Assembly (NCBI GenBank): GCA_029567505.1
Contig: JAKPXO010000070.1
Location: 1 to 53,211 of the forward strand
Direction of reading: 5' to 3'
DNA: 53,211 bases
Source of the DNA: Acidobacteriota bacterium
Lineage (GTDB): Bacteria; Acidobacteriota; Thermoanaerobaculia; UBA5066
This document shows, piece after piece, positions 27,106 through 37,005 of this stretch. The notes beneath the pieces were generated by a model. The model had not been told where the DNA came from. It was given only the letters and a program-made list of their open reading frames with translations, and ran no database searches. Position 1 is the stretch's first letter. Each line of letters opens with the position of its first letter. The position numbers and the translations under genes were made by a program.

Positions 27106-29085
27106 TCAGCGCCGAACGCGGACGACGACGAACGTCATGTCGTCGTCCGGGGCACGGGCCCCTCGCCAGGCGGCGGCGCTCGACTGCAGCCCGGCCACGA
27201 CCCCGCGCGCGTCCGCAGCCCGGGCGGCGAGGCGGAACGCCTCCGCCGCCCCGAGGAATCCGAGGACCCTCTCGTCCTCGCCGACGAGCTCCGGGAACCC
27301 GTCACTCGCGAGAAGCAGGGTGTCTCCCGGACCGAGCCGCGTCCGCCGCTCCTCCCACGAAGGTCTCAGGCGGCTGCCCAGGGGAAGCCCGCCGGCCCCG
27401 AGCTCGTCGACGACGTCGCTCGCCGCGCGGTGAACGAGCGCCGGAGGCATCGCGGCCGAGACGAGGACGGCTTCGTCCCGCGTGATCCGGGCGAGCGCCA
27501 GGCACATGTGGACGTTCCGGAGGCGCATCGCGCCCAGCGCCCGGTCGCACGCGGTCAGCAGACGCGGGAGCGGCCCGTCCACGGGGACCGAGACGAAGAG
27601 GGCCTTCACCGCCGTCACGACGAGGCCCGAGGCGAGGCCGTGCCCGGTCGCGTCGCCGAACGCCACGAGGAGGCCCTCCCCGTCGCGGCGAAAGTCGTAG
27701 TAGTCGCCTCCCACCTCCGCGGCCGGAGCCGTCACGGCGGCGACGTCCAGCCCCGTTGCCGAGGGAAGCTCCGTCGGGAGCATCGAGAGCTGCAGTTCGC
27801 GGGCCCGCTCGAGCTCCCTCCCCTTGCGCTCGTTCTCCGCCTCGAGGAGACGGGTCTGTCCCAGCGTCCGCGCCAGGAAGAGCGACATGCCGATCGCCGA
27901 GCCGAGGGCTCCGAGGACGAACACGGTGCGCAACCCCGCGACGGACTCGATCCAGCCCCAGATCACCATCACCTGGAGCGCGATCGCGACGCCGAAGACG
28001 GCCATCCCCGCGAGGTAGAACCCCATCCCCTCGCGCGGGACGACGCGGCCTCGCCGCTCGAGCCTCACGACCTCGAGGACGACGGCGGCGAAGTAGACGA
28101 TCCAGCCGTGCTCGGCCGCGGGATCCCAGACGTAGGCCGCACCGAAAAGGACGACGCCGGCCGCGAGGAGCGGCCGAGCCGAGCGGGGGAACGGTCTCAT
28201 CCGGACCGTGTAGTAGGTGAGGAGACCGAAGAGGCTCGCGAGCGCCGGCAGGCCGCTCCCCCACCGGTCGAGCAGCTCCCTCTCCAGAAGGCCCGGGACG
28301 AGGCTCGCGCGGAACTCCCTCAGGATGAGGACGGCGGAGATCGCCATCTGGCCGGCGTAGTAGAGGTTCTCCCGCGCGCGCCGGTCGAACGCGAAGAGGG
28401 CCAGGTGGAGGAGCGTGACGAAGAGCGGGACCGAGACGGCCGCGCCTTCGAGGCCGATCCTCCAGGGCGAGGTCGAGGCCGGCCGCACGCCGGGGCGGTC
28501 CAGCGTCAGGAGGAAGCCGACCCCTTCGGGCGGGGACCGGCGCGCCGTGGAGACGGGCAGGACGTACCGGACGGCTAGGACGGCCGTCTCCCCGACGGGG
28601 AGCCTCGCGATCCACGCTTCGTGGCGCGGGAACGCCGTTTCCAGGGCGGCCGCGCTCGCGCCCTCGCGCGAGAGCCTCTCTCCGTTCAGGAAGACGGTCG
28701 CCTCGCCCGGCGACGCGATCCGGAGCGAGACCTCCCTCCCCCGGACGTCGGGGGCGAGCTGCAGGTGCCTCCGGAACCACCCGACCCCGCTCCAGCCGCC
28801 GGGAGGCCGTTCTCCCGCCATCGCCGGGCGAACGGGCTCCCAGGCGGCGTCGTCGAGGCCCGGCTCGGCCCAGGCCGGGTCGTCCCCCGCCCGGAAGCGC
28901 CACGCGAATCGGAGCTCGATCCCCTCCGGCCCGTCGAAGGACGCGGCGGAAAGAGAGACCGGCCTCGGCTCCTGCGCGGCGACCGGCCAGGCGCAGAGAA
29001 ACGTGAGGGCGAGCGCGAGACACGCCCCGGTAAGGCCCCCGGTCCGCCGAGACCGTCGCCACGGGGCAGAGCCGCCAGCCACCAC
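27106..29085 (-). CDS. SpoIIE/RsbU-type PP2C phosphatase with N-terminal extracytoplasmic and 7TM (DISM-like) domains
   Basis: Signal peptide; jelly-roll-like GWFRRHLQL...; TM block; SMLPTELPSATGLDVAAVTAPAAEVGGDYYDFRRDGEGLLVAFGDATGHGLASGL. Confidence 0.9.
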   Translation of the reverse strand: MVAGGSAPWRRSRRTGGLTGACLALALTFLCAWPVAAQEPRPVSLSAASFDGPEGIELRFAWRFRAGDDPAWAEPGLDDAAWEPVRPAMAGERPPGGWSGVGWFRRHLQLAPDVRGREVSLRIASPGEATVFLNGERLSREGASAAALETAFPRHEAWIARLPVGETAVLAVRYVLPVSTARRSPPEGVGFLLTLDRPGVRPASTSPWRIGLEGAAVSVPLFVTLLHLALFAFDRRARENLYYAGQMAISAVLILREFRASLVPGLLERELLDRWGSGLPALASLFGLLTYYTVRMRPFPRSARPLLAAGVVLFGAAYVWDPAAEHGWIVYFAAVVLEVVRLERRGRVVPREGMGFYLAGMAVFGVAIALQVMVIWGWIESVAGLRTVFVLGALGSAIGMSLFLARTLGQTRLLEAENERKGRELERARELQLSMLPTELPSATGLDVAAVTAPAAEVGGDYYDFRRDGEGLLVAFGDATGHGLASGLVVTAVKALFVSVPVDGPLPRLLTACDRALGAMRLRNVHMCLALARITRDEAVLVSAAMPPALVHRAASDVVDELGAGGLPLGSRLRPSWEERRTRLGPGDTLLLASDGFPELVGEDERVLGFLGAAEAFRLAARAADARGVVAGLQSSAAAWRGARAPDDDMTFVVVRVRR

Positions 29086-29209
29086 GAGGGGAAGATTGCC
29101 ACGGAGAGCCGGCGAAGGTCGTCGCGATCGCCTCTGCCGATGGTGGCCCTGACCTCGATTCGGAGACCGACGGGGCCGACCTCGGAGCAGGCCCCGCCCC
29201 GGCCGATCC

Positions 29210-29623
29210 TCACCCGCCGGGGCGGGCGTCGCGCGCGAGGACGCCGCGGAAGCTCCCTCGATACGCCCACAGCAAAAACCCCTCCAGCCCCACGACGAGC
29301 GGCACGAGCCAGAGGAACGCCGGGTCGAGCAGGAGGTGGTAGAGGGCGATCGAGCCGACGACCGGCGCGAGGAGGGCGAGCGCGAGCGGGACGAAGCGGT
29401 TCGAGAGGAGGAGGAGGCCGGCGGCGAGCTCGACGAGCTTCACGAACACCATCCAGCCGCTGTCGAGGAGGATCTGCTGAAACGCGTGCGGTGGCGCGAG
29501 CGGCAGGAGGCCGAGGAGCCCGCAGAGGCCCGTCGACGCGAAGAGGGTGCCGAGGACGAGGCGGGCGACCGTGATCGCCCGAGCTTCCGCGGTAGAGTCC
29601 TTCCCGCCCCTCCCGCCGCTCAC
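29210..29623 (-). CDS. DoxX-like small membrane protein
   Basis: 4-TM sequence ARLVLGTLFASTGLCGLLGLLPLAPP...FVKLVELAAGLLLLSNRFVPLAL. Confidence 0.75.
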   Translation of the reverse strand: MSGGRGGKDSTAEARAITVARLVLGTLFASTGLCGLLGLLPLAPPHAFQQILLDSGWMVFVKLVELAAGLLLLSNRFVPLALALLAPVVGSIALYHLLLDPAFLWLVPLVVGLEGFLLWAYRGSFRGVLARDARPGG

Positions 29624-30105
29624 ACGAGCCCCGACAGGACGGGGAACCGCTCCTGAAAACGCGCCGCCTCGTCCGGAAGCTCCGCGAGGAGCGCGAAGTC
29701 GGCGAAGTCGAAGCCGGGCCCCACGTCGCAGGCCACGAGGGCGTAGTCACCCAGCGGCCGCGCCGCCTGCCAGGCGCCGGTCGGAACGACGGCGAGGGGC
29801 TCGTTCCCGTCGCTCGCTCGCCCGAGGACGTGGCGCCTCACCTCCCCCAAGGCCGCGTCGACGACGAGAAGCTCGAGAGCGTCTCCCTCGTGAAAGTGCC
29901 AGACCTCGTCGGAGAGGACCCGGTGCCAGCGGCTCACCTCGCCCTCCGAAAGGAGAAAGAGGATCGACGTAAGCGCGGCGCGCTCGACGCCGCGCGACGG
30001 CACGTGGACGACCGACCCGGACCTGTGGAGCTGGCGATAGCGCCCCCCCTCGGGGTGCGGCTCGAGACCGAGGCCCGTGGCGAGACGGTCCGCGATCGAC
30101 GTCAC
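29620..30105 (-). CDS. Cupin domain (DUF985 family) protein
   Basis: LEPHPEGGRYRQLHRSG...LFLLSEGEVSRWHRVLSDEVWHFHEGDALELLV. Confidence 0.9.
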   Translation of the reverse strand: MTSIADRLATGLGLEPHPEGGRYRQLHRSGSVVHVPSRGVERAALTSILFLLSEGEVSRWHRVLSDEVWHFHEGDALELLVVDAALGEVRRHVLGRASDGNEPLAVVPTGAWQAARPLGDYALVACDVGPGFDFADFALLAELPDEAARFQERFPVLSGLV

Positions 30106-30106
30106 G

Positions 30107-30721
30107 TCAGCCCGCCTTCCCGACGACCCACGTCGTCATCGCACGCTGCCCCTGCACCACCGTCGTCTTGATCGGGTCGAGAAGCCGCCCTCCGAGCTCG
30201 GTCGTCCGCTCGAGCAGGTACGCCTCGTCGACGAGGAATCGGTCCGTCCCGTCGGGGAGCGCGAAGCGCCGCCCGCCGAGCGGTCGGACGAGCCGTTCGA
30301 TCCCGATCGTGGAGGCGAGGCGACAGAAGAGAAGCCCTCCCGGCGCGAGGAGCCGCCAGGTGCCGCGGAGCATCGCGAGGAACGTCTCCTCGTCGGGCGC
30401 GAAATGGAGGACGGCGTTCGAGATCACGACGTCGGCGCAGGCGTCGGGGAACGTCGACGCGTCGACCCGCTCGCGGCGGACGTTCGCCTCCGGGAGCACG
30501 GGCGCGAGCCGTCGCGCGAGCTCGCGCACCGCCGCGACGGCCGCCGGGTCCGGGTCGAGCGCGAGGACCTCGTACCCCTCGCGGAAGAGGAAGACGAGGT
30601 TCCGGCCCCGGCCGCAGCCCGCGTCGAGGACGCGCATCCCCGGCGCGATCCGCCCGCGTAGCAGCTGGTCGAAGAGGTAGACGTCGATGCCGCCGAAGAG
30701 GGCGGCGAGGTCGGTCGTCAT
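30107..30721 (-). CDS. Class I SAM-dependent methyltransferase
   Basis: GMRVLDAGCGRGRNLVFLFREGYEVLALDPD; DVVISNAVLHFA. Confidence 0.9.
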   Translation of the reverse strand: MTTDLAALFGGIDVYLFDQLLRGRIAPGMRVLDAGCGRGRNLVFLFREGYEVLALDPDPAAVAAVRELARRLAPVLPEANVRRERVDASTFPDACADVVISNAVLHFAPDEETFLAMLRGTWRLLAPGGLLFCRLASTIGIERLVRPLGGRRFALPDGTDRFLVDEAYLLERTTELGGRLLDPIKTTVVQGQRAMTTWVVGKAG

Positions 30722-31972
30722 TTACGGCGCTCCGTCGCTGCGGGGGGACCCGGCTCCGTCCGCCCCGGCCAGCCACTGCCAGACGCGTTCGAAGACCTCA
30801 GGGCTCCCGAGAAGGTCCAGGTGGCCCGTCCCCGGCGCGATCCACGTCCGGTCCCCGCCGAACGCCAGCGTCCGCTCCGGGTCGCGGTGGTGACCGAGGG
30901 CGCTCGCGACCGGGACGAGTCCGTCGCCGGGAATCCTCGCGCCCGACGCCCCCGGCTCCGCCGCGGTCGAGCCGGCGACGGCGAAGAACTCGATGCCGCC
31001 GGGGAGCGGGACGGGAACACGCGCGTCGCCGTGACGGGAGAACCGGTCGACATCCGCCCAGTCGTCGTCGACGACGTTCCCGTGGCGCAGGTCGGTGATC
31101 CCCGCGCTCCGGAGCCGCCCGAGGTGCGCGAACGGCCGCGCGTACGGGCTGGCGCCGAGGACCGCCTGCGCGAAGTGACCGAGGCGCTCCGCCGGCGCGC
31201 CGTGGTGCGGCGTCCCGAGGAAGACGACCGCCCGCACGAGAGCCGGCCAGCCGTGCCCGGCGCGAAACCCGGCCGCGAGCGCGCTCCTCGCGACGAGGCC
31301 GCCCATGCTGTGCGCCACGATCGAGATCTCCTTCGGCGGGCCACCCGACTCCCGGACGAAGGCCTCGAGGAGCTCTGCGAGCGAGCGTCCGTTCTCGGAA
31401 ACGTGGCGGCCCGTGTTGTAGACGACGTGGACCGCCGCGAGGCCGAGGTCGCGCTCGAGGGCGGCGCCGTGGTCGTGGCCCTCGCGGCTCCACCCGGCGT
31501 CGTTCATGCACAGGCCGTGGACGAGGAGAACGACCCGCCGGGACGACGGGGGGGGCTTTTCCGCGCCGGCCGGACGGTCGAGAGGGAGATCCTCGCTGTT
31601 TCGCCGCAGCCGCATCCGGATCGCGAGCGGGTTCCCGGTCTTCTCGAGGTGGTCGCCGAGAACGCCGTTCAGGGCCGCGACGAGGGCATCCCGGCGAGGC
31701 GACGGCGGAAGCTCGCCGAGGACGGGCGCGAGCTTCGCGAGCGCGGCGTCGAGCCCGCCCCCGACGAGCCGCGTCACGCCCCGGACGCTCGCGTAGACGA
31801 CACGGCGGAGGCCGCCCGCCTCCGCCACCGGAAGCGCGCCGAGGGGCGCCGGCGCGGCCGCAACCGTCGCGTGCAACGCCTCGACGAGCTCCGTCACGCC
31901 GAGCGTGGCCTCGGCCGCGAGGCGGCCGAGACCGCGCAGGTGGACGGACCGGGAGTGCGGGCTCATCGTCAT
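30722..31972 (-). CDS. Alpha/beta-hydrolase (PGAP1-like lipase/esterase)
   Basis: VVLLVHGLCMND and nucleophile elbow IVAHSMGGLVARSAL. Confidence 0.9.
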   Translation of the reverse strand: MTMSPHSRSVHLRGLGRLAAEATLGVTELVEALHATVAAAPAPLGALPVAEAGGLRRVVYASVRGVTRLVGGGLDAALAKLAPVLGELPPSPRRDALVAALNGVLGDHLEKTGNPLAIRMRLRRNSEDLPLDRPAGAEKPPPSSRRVVLLVHGLCMNDAGWSREGHDHGAALERDLGLAAVHVVYNTGRHVSENGRSLAELLEAFVRESGGPPKEISIVAHSMGGLVARSALAAGFRAGHGWPALVRAVVFLGTPHHGAPAERLGHFAQAVLGASPYARPFAHLGRLRSAGITDLRHGNVVDDDWADVDRFSRHGDARVPVPLPGGIEFFAVAGSTAAEPGASGARIPGDGLVPVASALGHHRDPERTLAFGGDRTWIAPGTGHLDLLGSPEVFERVWQWLAGADGAGSPRSDGAP

Positions 31973-32088
31973 CGGTCGATCAGGGTCTCCGGCGCGCAGA
32001 GTACCCCGCCGACCGATCGCCTCCCCGCCCCTCCGCTATCCTGCCTTCGCGGCCCGCGCGAGCCGGGTCCGCCCCGAGGAACTCACTC

Positions 32089-35000
32089 CTGAGCCACGAC
32101 TTCATCCGCCTCCGCGGCGCACGCGAGCACAACCTCGCCGGGTTCGACCTCGAGATCCCGCGGGGGCAGCTGACCGTCGTCACCGGCGTCTCGGGCTCGG
32201 GCAAGTCGTCGCTCGCATTCGACACGCTCCTTCGCGAGGGGCAACGGCGTTTCCTCGAGCTGATGCCGTCGTACGCGCGGCAGTTCGCGGGCGGGTTCCG
32301 AAGGCCCGACCTCCTCGGCGCCGAGGGGCTCGGCCCGGCGATCGCCGTCGCGCAGGACGTCTCCTCCTCGAATCCCCGTTCCACGGTCGGGACGCTCACC
32401 GAGGTCCACGATCTCCTCCGCCTCCTCTTCGCGCGCCTCGGGGAGCCCCCGGCGGGGGTGAAGCCGACGCGCGGCCTCTTCTCCTGGAACGGCTCAGGGG
32501 CCTGCCCCGCCTGTTGCGGCCTCGGCCTCGAGGATCGTCTCGACCCGGAGCTCCTCGTCGCGGACGCGGGCAAGACGATCCGCGAGGGAGCGCTCCGCGT
32601 CTCCACCCCGAACGGCTACCTGATGTACTCGCAGGTGACGCTCGCCGTCCTCGACGAGGTCCTCCGCGCGCACGGCGGCTCCGTCGACGTGCCGTGGCGA
32701 GACCTCTCCGACGAGGTCCGGGAGGTCATCCTGCGCGGCTCGGACCGCGTCCTCGTCCCGTTCGGGAAGCACCCGCTCGAGAACCGGCTGAAGTGGAAGG
32801 GGATCACCGCGCGGCCGCGGCAGGAGGGGCACTACCGGGGCCTCCTGCCGGTGATGGAGGAGATCCTCCGCGGCAAGCGGAACGACTCGATCCTCCGCTT
32901 CGTCCGCTCGACCGCGTGCGCCGCGTGCGGCGGGGCGCGCCTCTCGAAGGAGGCGCTCTCGGTCACCTGGCGCGGGGCGACGATCGCCGAGCTGTCCACG
33001 CGGACGGCCCGCGAGCTCCGGCTCCTCTTCGCCGACGTGGGAGACGGAGAGGTTCTCGGGCCGATCCGCGACGAGATCGTCGCGCGCTGCGGGCTGCTGG
33101 AAGACCTCGGCCTCGGCTACCTCTCGTTCGACCGCGCCGCGCCCACGCTTTCCCCCGGCGAGGCGCGCCGCCTCAAGCTCCTCTCGCTCGCGCTCGGCGA
33201 GCTGCGCGGTCTCGTCGTCGTCCTCGACGAGCCGAGCGCCGGCCTCCACCCGCACGACACCGCCCGCCTCCTCGGCGTCCTCCGGCGCCTGACCGCGCGC
33301 GGGCAAACGGTCGTCGTCGTCGACCACGAGCCGCTCCTCGCCCGGAGCGCGGACTGGCTCGTCGACCTCGGGCCCGGTCCGGCGAAGGAGGGCGGCCGGC
33401 TCCTCTTCGCCGGCCCTCCCTCGGACCTCCTCGGACCCGACGGCCCCGACACCCCGACGCGCCGCGCGCTGCGCGGAGAGGGGACGGTCCCGACCGCACC
33501 GGTGAGCGCGGCGGCCGCAGGCGACGACGTCGTCCTCGAGGGTCTGTCGCGGCACAACGTCGCCGGGGCGACGCTGCGCCTCCGTCCTCGAGCCCTCAAC
33601 GTCGTCACGGGAGTCGCGGGCGCGGGTAAGACGTCGCTGATCGACGCGGCCGTGACCCGGCTCCGCGAGGGGGGATCGTTCGCGCGCGTCGTCGCCGTCG
33701 ACGCCGAGCCGATCGGGCGGACGCCCCGATCGAACGCCGCGACCTACACGGGCGCCTTCGACGCGATCCGCGAGCTCTTCGCCGCGACGCCCGAGGCGAA
33801 GGCGCGGGGCTTCGGCAAGGGGCACTTCACGTTCAACACCGCGGGCGGGCGGTGCGAGTCGTGCGAGGGGGCGGGCGTCCACGAGGTCGGCATGCGCTGG
33901 CTCGGATCGGTCGACCTCGCCTGCGGAGCGTGCGGAGGGAGGCGCCTCCACGCCGACGTCCTCGCGGTCAAGCTCGACGGCCTCTCCGTGGCCGACGTGC
34001 TCGACCTGACCGCCGCCGAGGCGGAAGAGCGGTTCCGCCGCGAGAGGAAGCTCGCGCGGGTCCTCGCGGTGCTCGTCGACCTCGGCCTCGGTTACCTCCC
34101 GCTCGGCCAGAGTGCGACGACGCTCTCGGGGGGGGAGGCGCAGCGCGTGAAGCTCGCGACGGAGCTCGCGCGGGCCACGGGCCCCGCGCTCGTCGTCCTC
34201 GACGAGCCGACGACCGGCCTCCACCCCTCCGACGTCGCCGCCCTCGTCGAGGCCTTCCGCCGTCTCACTGCGGCCGGGCACACGCTCCTCGTCGCCGACC
34301 ACGATCTCGACCTCCTCCGCGCCGCCGACCGCGTCACCGAGGTCGGCCCCGGGAGCGGACCGGAGGGAGGCCTCGTCGTCGTGGAAGGGACCGCCGCCGA
34401 CCTCGCGGCCTGCGCAGCGTCGCCGACCGGCGCAGCGCTCCGGGGAGACCTCACCGCACCGCTCCCGGCGGTCGTCCGCGACGGACGCGAAGACGAGCCG
34501 CTCGCGCTCTCGGGCGTGGCGACGCACAACCTCCGTGGTGTCGCGGCGCGCTTCCCCTGCCCCGGCCTGACGGTCGTCACCGGTCCCTCCGGCTCGGGGA
34601 AGTCGTCGCTCGTCTTCGACACGCTCCTCGCCGAATCGCAGGCGCGCTTCGCCGACCTCCTCTCCCCGTGGGCGCGGCGCTTCCTCCCGATGAAGGGCGG
34701 CGCTGAGCTGGAGTCGGCCTCGGGGCTCCACGCCGCGGTCGCGGTGCCGGCCGAGGCGGCGCGCCGGAACCCGCGGTCGACCGTCGGAACGACGACGGGG
34801 ATCGACGAGCTCCTTCGCCTCCTCTTCGCGCGCGGCGGCTCGCGCCCCTGCCCCGCCTGCGGCCGCGACGCTTCCGGCTCGGCCTGCGCCTGCGGCACCC
34901 GGCTCGAGCCGCTCCTCGCCTCCGACTTCTCGCCCCACTCCGAGCGGGGCGCCTGCCCCGCCTGCCGAGGACTCGGATTCGTCGAGGTCTGCGACCCGGC

Positions 35001-36993
35001 GCGCCTCGCGAGCCGGCCAGACCTCCCGCTCGACGGCGGCGCGATCGGCGGCACCCGCTTCGGCGCCTACCTCGGCGAGACCGACGGCCAGCACGTCGCG
35101 ACTCTCCGAGCCGCGGCCGCCGCGCTCGGCCTCGACGTCTCCGGGCCGTGGAGCGCCCTCTCCCCGGAAGCGCGCACCCTCGCCATGGACGGCGCCGGAG
35201 AGCGAGCGTTCGTAGTGGACTGGAGCTGGAAGCGCGGGAAGCGCCGCGGCGTCCACCGCCTCGCGGCGCGGTGGGCCGGCTTCGCGCGGCTCGTCGAGGC
35301 CGAGTACGAGAGGGTCCACGCCGACGAACGGGGCGAGGAGCTCGAGCCGCTCCTCGTCGACCGTCCCTGCACCGCCTGCGGCGGCGAGCGGCTCGCACCG
35401 CCCGCCCGGGCCGTGACGTTCGCCGGGAAGCGGGCGCCCGAGGCCGCGGCCGCGGAGGCCGACGCGCTCGCCGCCTGGCTCGACGGAATCGCGGCCGGTC
35501 GCGCCGGCGTCGCGCCCGACCCGCTCGCCGCGACGGCCCCCGTCCGCGAAGCGCTCGTCCCTCGCCTCCGCGCGCTCCGCGACGCCGGCCTCGGCTACCT
35601 CTCCCCCGTGCGCGAGATGGCCTCCCTCTCCGGAGGAGAGGCGCAGCGCGTCAGGCTCGCCGCGGCGCTCGGCGGCGGCCTCGTCGGCGTGACGTACGTC
35701 CTCGACGAGCCGACGCAGGGGCTCCACCCGCGCGACACAAGGCGACTGGTCGACGTCCTTCGCTCCCTCGCCGACGCCGGGAACGCCGTCGTCGTCGTGG
35801 AGCACGACGCCGCGCTCGTCGCCGCCGCGGACCACGTCGTCGAGCTCGGGCCCGGGGCCGGCCCCGAGGGCGGCCTCGTCGTGGCGGAAGGTCCGCCCGC
35901 CGCTCTCCGGTCGGATCGTTCCTCCTACACGGGGCGACTCCTCGCCCGCGCCGACGCCCCGGCACCCCGCGCTCCTCGCGCCGTCGTTCGCGGCGTCACC
36001 GTCCGCGGCGCCGCTCGCCACAACCTCAAGGAGATCGACGTCGACTTCCCCGCGGGCGGGCTCGTCGTCGTCGCGGGCGTCTCCGGGAGCGGCAAGTCGA
36101 CGCTCGTCCTCGACGTCCTCGCCCCGTCGCTCCGCGCCGCGCTCCGGGGCGACGGGCCCGTCGGCTGCCGCGCGCTCGAGCGGCACGCGGAGATCGCCGA
36201 GGTCCTCGCTTCCGACCAGGACGGTCTCGCCGTGAGCGGCGGCAGCACCGTCGCGACGCTCTCGGGCTTCGGAGACGAGCTCCGACGCCTCTTCGCCGCC
36301 ACCCCGGAAGCGAAAAGGCGGAGGCTCGGCGCCGCGGCCTTCTCCACGAGCGTCCCGGGCGGGCGCTGCGAAGCGTGCGCCGGCCGAGGTGTCGTTCGCG
36401 TGCCGATGGACCTCCTTCCCGACGTGAACGTCGGCTGCGAGACTTGTGGCGGGCGCCGCTTCTCGGACGACGTTCTCGCCTGTCTCCTCGACGGGCGGTC
36501 GCTCACCGACCTCCTCGACGCGACGGTCTCCGACGCGACGTCGTGGCTCGCGTCGAGTCCCGCGCTCGCCCCGCCCCTCGCCGCGCTCCGCGACCTCGGC
36601 CTCGGCTACCTCCGGGTCGGGCAGGAAGGGGCGACGCTCTCCTCGGGCGAGCGGCAGCGTCTCCGCCTCGCGTGCCTCCTCGCCACGCCGCGCCGCGGGC
36701 GCGTCGCCCTCCTCCTCGACGAGCCGACGCGCGGCCTCGGCCTCGACGACGTCGACCGCCTCCTCTCTGCCCTCGGCCTCCTCGCCGACGAAGGGCACCT
36801 CGTGGTCCTCGTCGAGCACCACCCGGCCGTCCTCGCCGCGGCCGACCGGGTCGTCGAGCTCGGTCCCGATGGAGGAGCCGGAGGAGGACGGCTCGTCGGA
36901 GCCGGAGCACCGTCGACGGACGGCCTTCAGGGACGAGCGGAGAGCCGCCCTCCCCACGAACCGAGACGCGGCGCGGCCCGACGGTCCGGATAG
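32089..36993 (+). CDS. Double-length UvrA-like ABC ATPase with four ABC modules
   Basis: Likely CTG start with SD GAGGA (LSHDFIRLRGAREHNLAGFDLEIPR); Walker A motifs near 32184, 33610, 34580, 36076; four signature/Walker B sets; CxxC zinc motifs. Confidence 0.88.
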   Translation: MSHDFIRLRGAREHNLAGFDLEIPRGQLTVVTGVSGSGKSSLAFDTLLREGQRRFLELMPSYARQFAGGFRRPDLLGAEGLGPAIAVAQDVSSSNPRSTVGTLTEVHDLLRLLFARLGEPPAGVKPTRGLFSWNGSGACPACCGLGLEDRLDPELLVADAGKTIREGALRVSTPNGYLMYSQVTLAVLDEVLRAHGGSVDVPWRDLSDEVREVILRGSDRVLVPFGKHPLENRLKWKGITARPRQEGHYRGLLPVMEEILRGKRNDSILRFVRSTACAACGGARLSKEALSVTWRGATIAELSTRTARELRLLFADVGDGEVLGPIRDEIVARCGLLEDLGLGYLSFDRAAPTLSPGEARRLKLLSLALGELRGLVVVLDEPSAGLHPHDTARLLGVLRRLTARGQTVVVVDHEPLLARSADWLVDLGPGPAKEGGRLLFAGPPSDLLGPDGPDTPTRRALRGEGTVPTAPVSAAAAGDDVVLEGLSRHNVAGATLRLRPRALNVVTGVAGAGKTSLIDAAVTRLREGGSFARVVAVDAEPIGRTPRSNAATYTGAFDAIRELFAATPEAKARGFGKGHFTFNTAGGRCESCEGAGVHEVGMRWLGSVDLACGACGGRRLHADVLAVKLDGLSVADVLDLTAAEAEERFRRERKLARVLAVLVDLGLGYLPLGQSATTLSGGEAQRVKLATELARATGPALVVLDEPTTGLHPSDVAALVEAFRRLTAAGHTLLVADHDLDLLRAADRVTEVGPGSGPEGGLVVVEGTAADLAACAASPTGAALRGDLTAPLPAVVRDGREDEPLALSGVATHNLRGVAARFPCPGLTVVTGPSGSGKSSLVFDTLLAESQARFADLLSPWARRFLPMKGGAELESASGLHAAVAVPAEAARRNPRSTVGTTTGIDELLRLLFARGGSRPCPACGRDASGSACACGTRLEPLLASDFSPHSERGACPACRGLGFVEVCDPARLASRPDLPLDGGAIGGTRFGAYLGETDGQHVATLRAAAAALGLDVSGPWSALSPEARTLAMDGAGERAFVVDWSWKRGKRRGVHRLAARWAGFARLVEAEYERVHADERGEELEPLLVDRPCTACGGERLAPPARAVTFAGKRAPEAAAAEADALAAWLDGIAAGRAGVAPDPLAATAPVREALVPRLRALRDAGLGYLSPVREMASLSGGEAQRVRLAAALGGGLVGVTYVLDEPTQGLHPRDTRRLVDVLRSLADAGNAVVVVEHDAALVAAADHVVELGPGAGPEGGLVVAEGPPAALRSDRSSYTGRLLARADAPAPRAPRAVVRGVTVRGAARHNLKEIDVDFPAGGLVVVAGVSGSGKSTLVLDVLAPSLRAALRGDGPVGCRALERHAEIAEVLASDQDGLAVSGGSTVATLSGFGDELRRLFAATPEAKRRRLGAAAFSTSVPGGRCEACAGRGVVRVPMDLLPDVNVGCETCGGRRFSDDVLACLLDGRSLTDLLDATVSDATSWLASSPALAPPLAALRDLGLGYLRVGQEGATLSSGERQRLRLACLLATPRRGRVALLLDEPTRGLGLDDVDRLLSALGLLADEGHLVVLVEHHPAVLAAADRVVELGPDGGAGGGRLVGAGAPSTDGLQGRAESRPPHEPRRGAARRSG

Positions 36994-37005
36994 ACTCCAC
37001 GGTTC

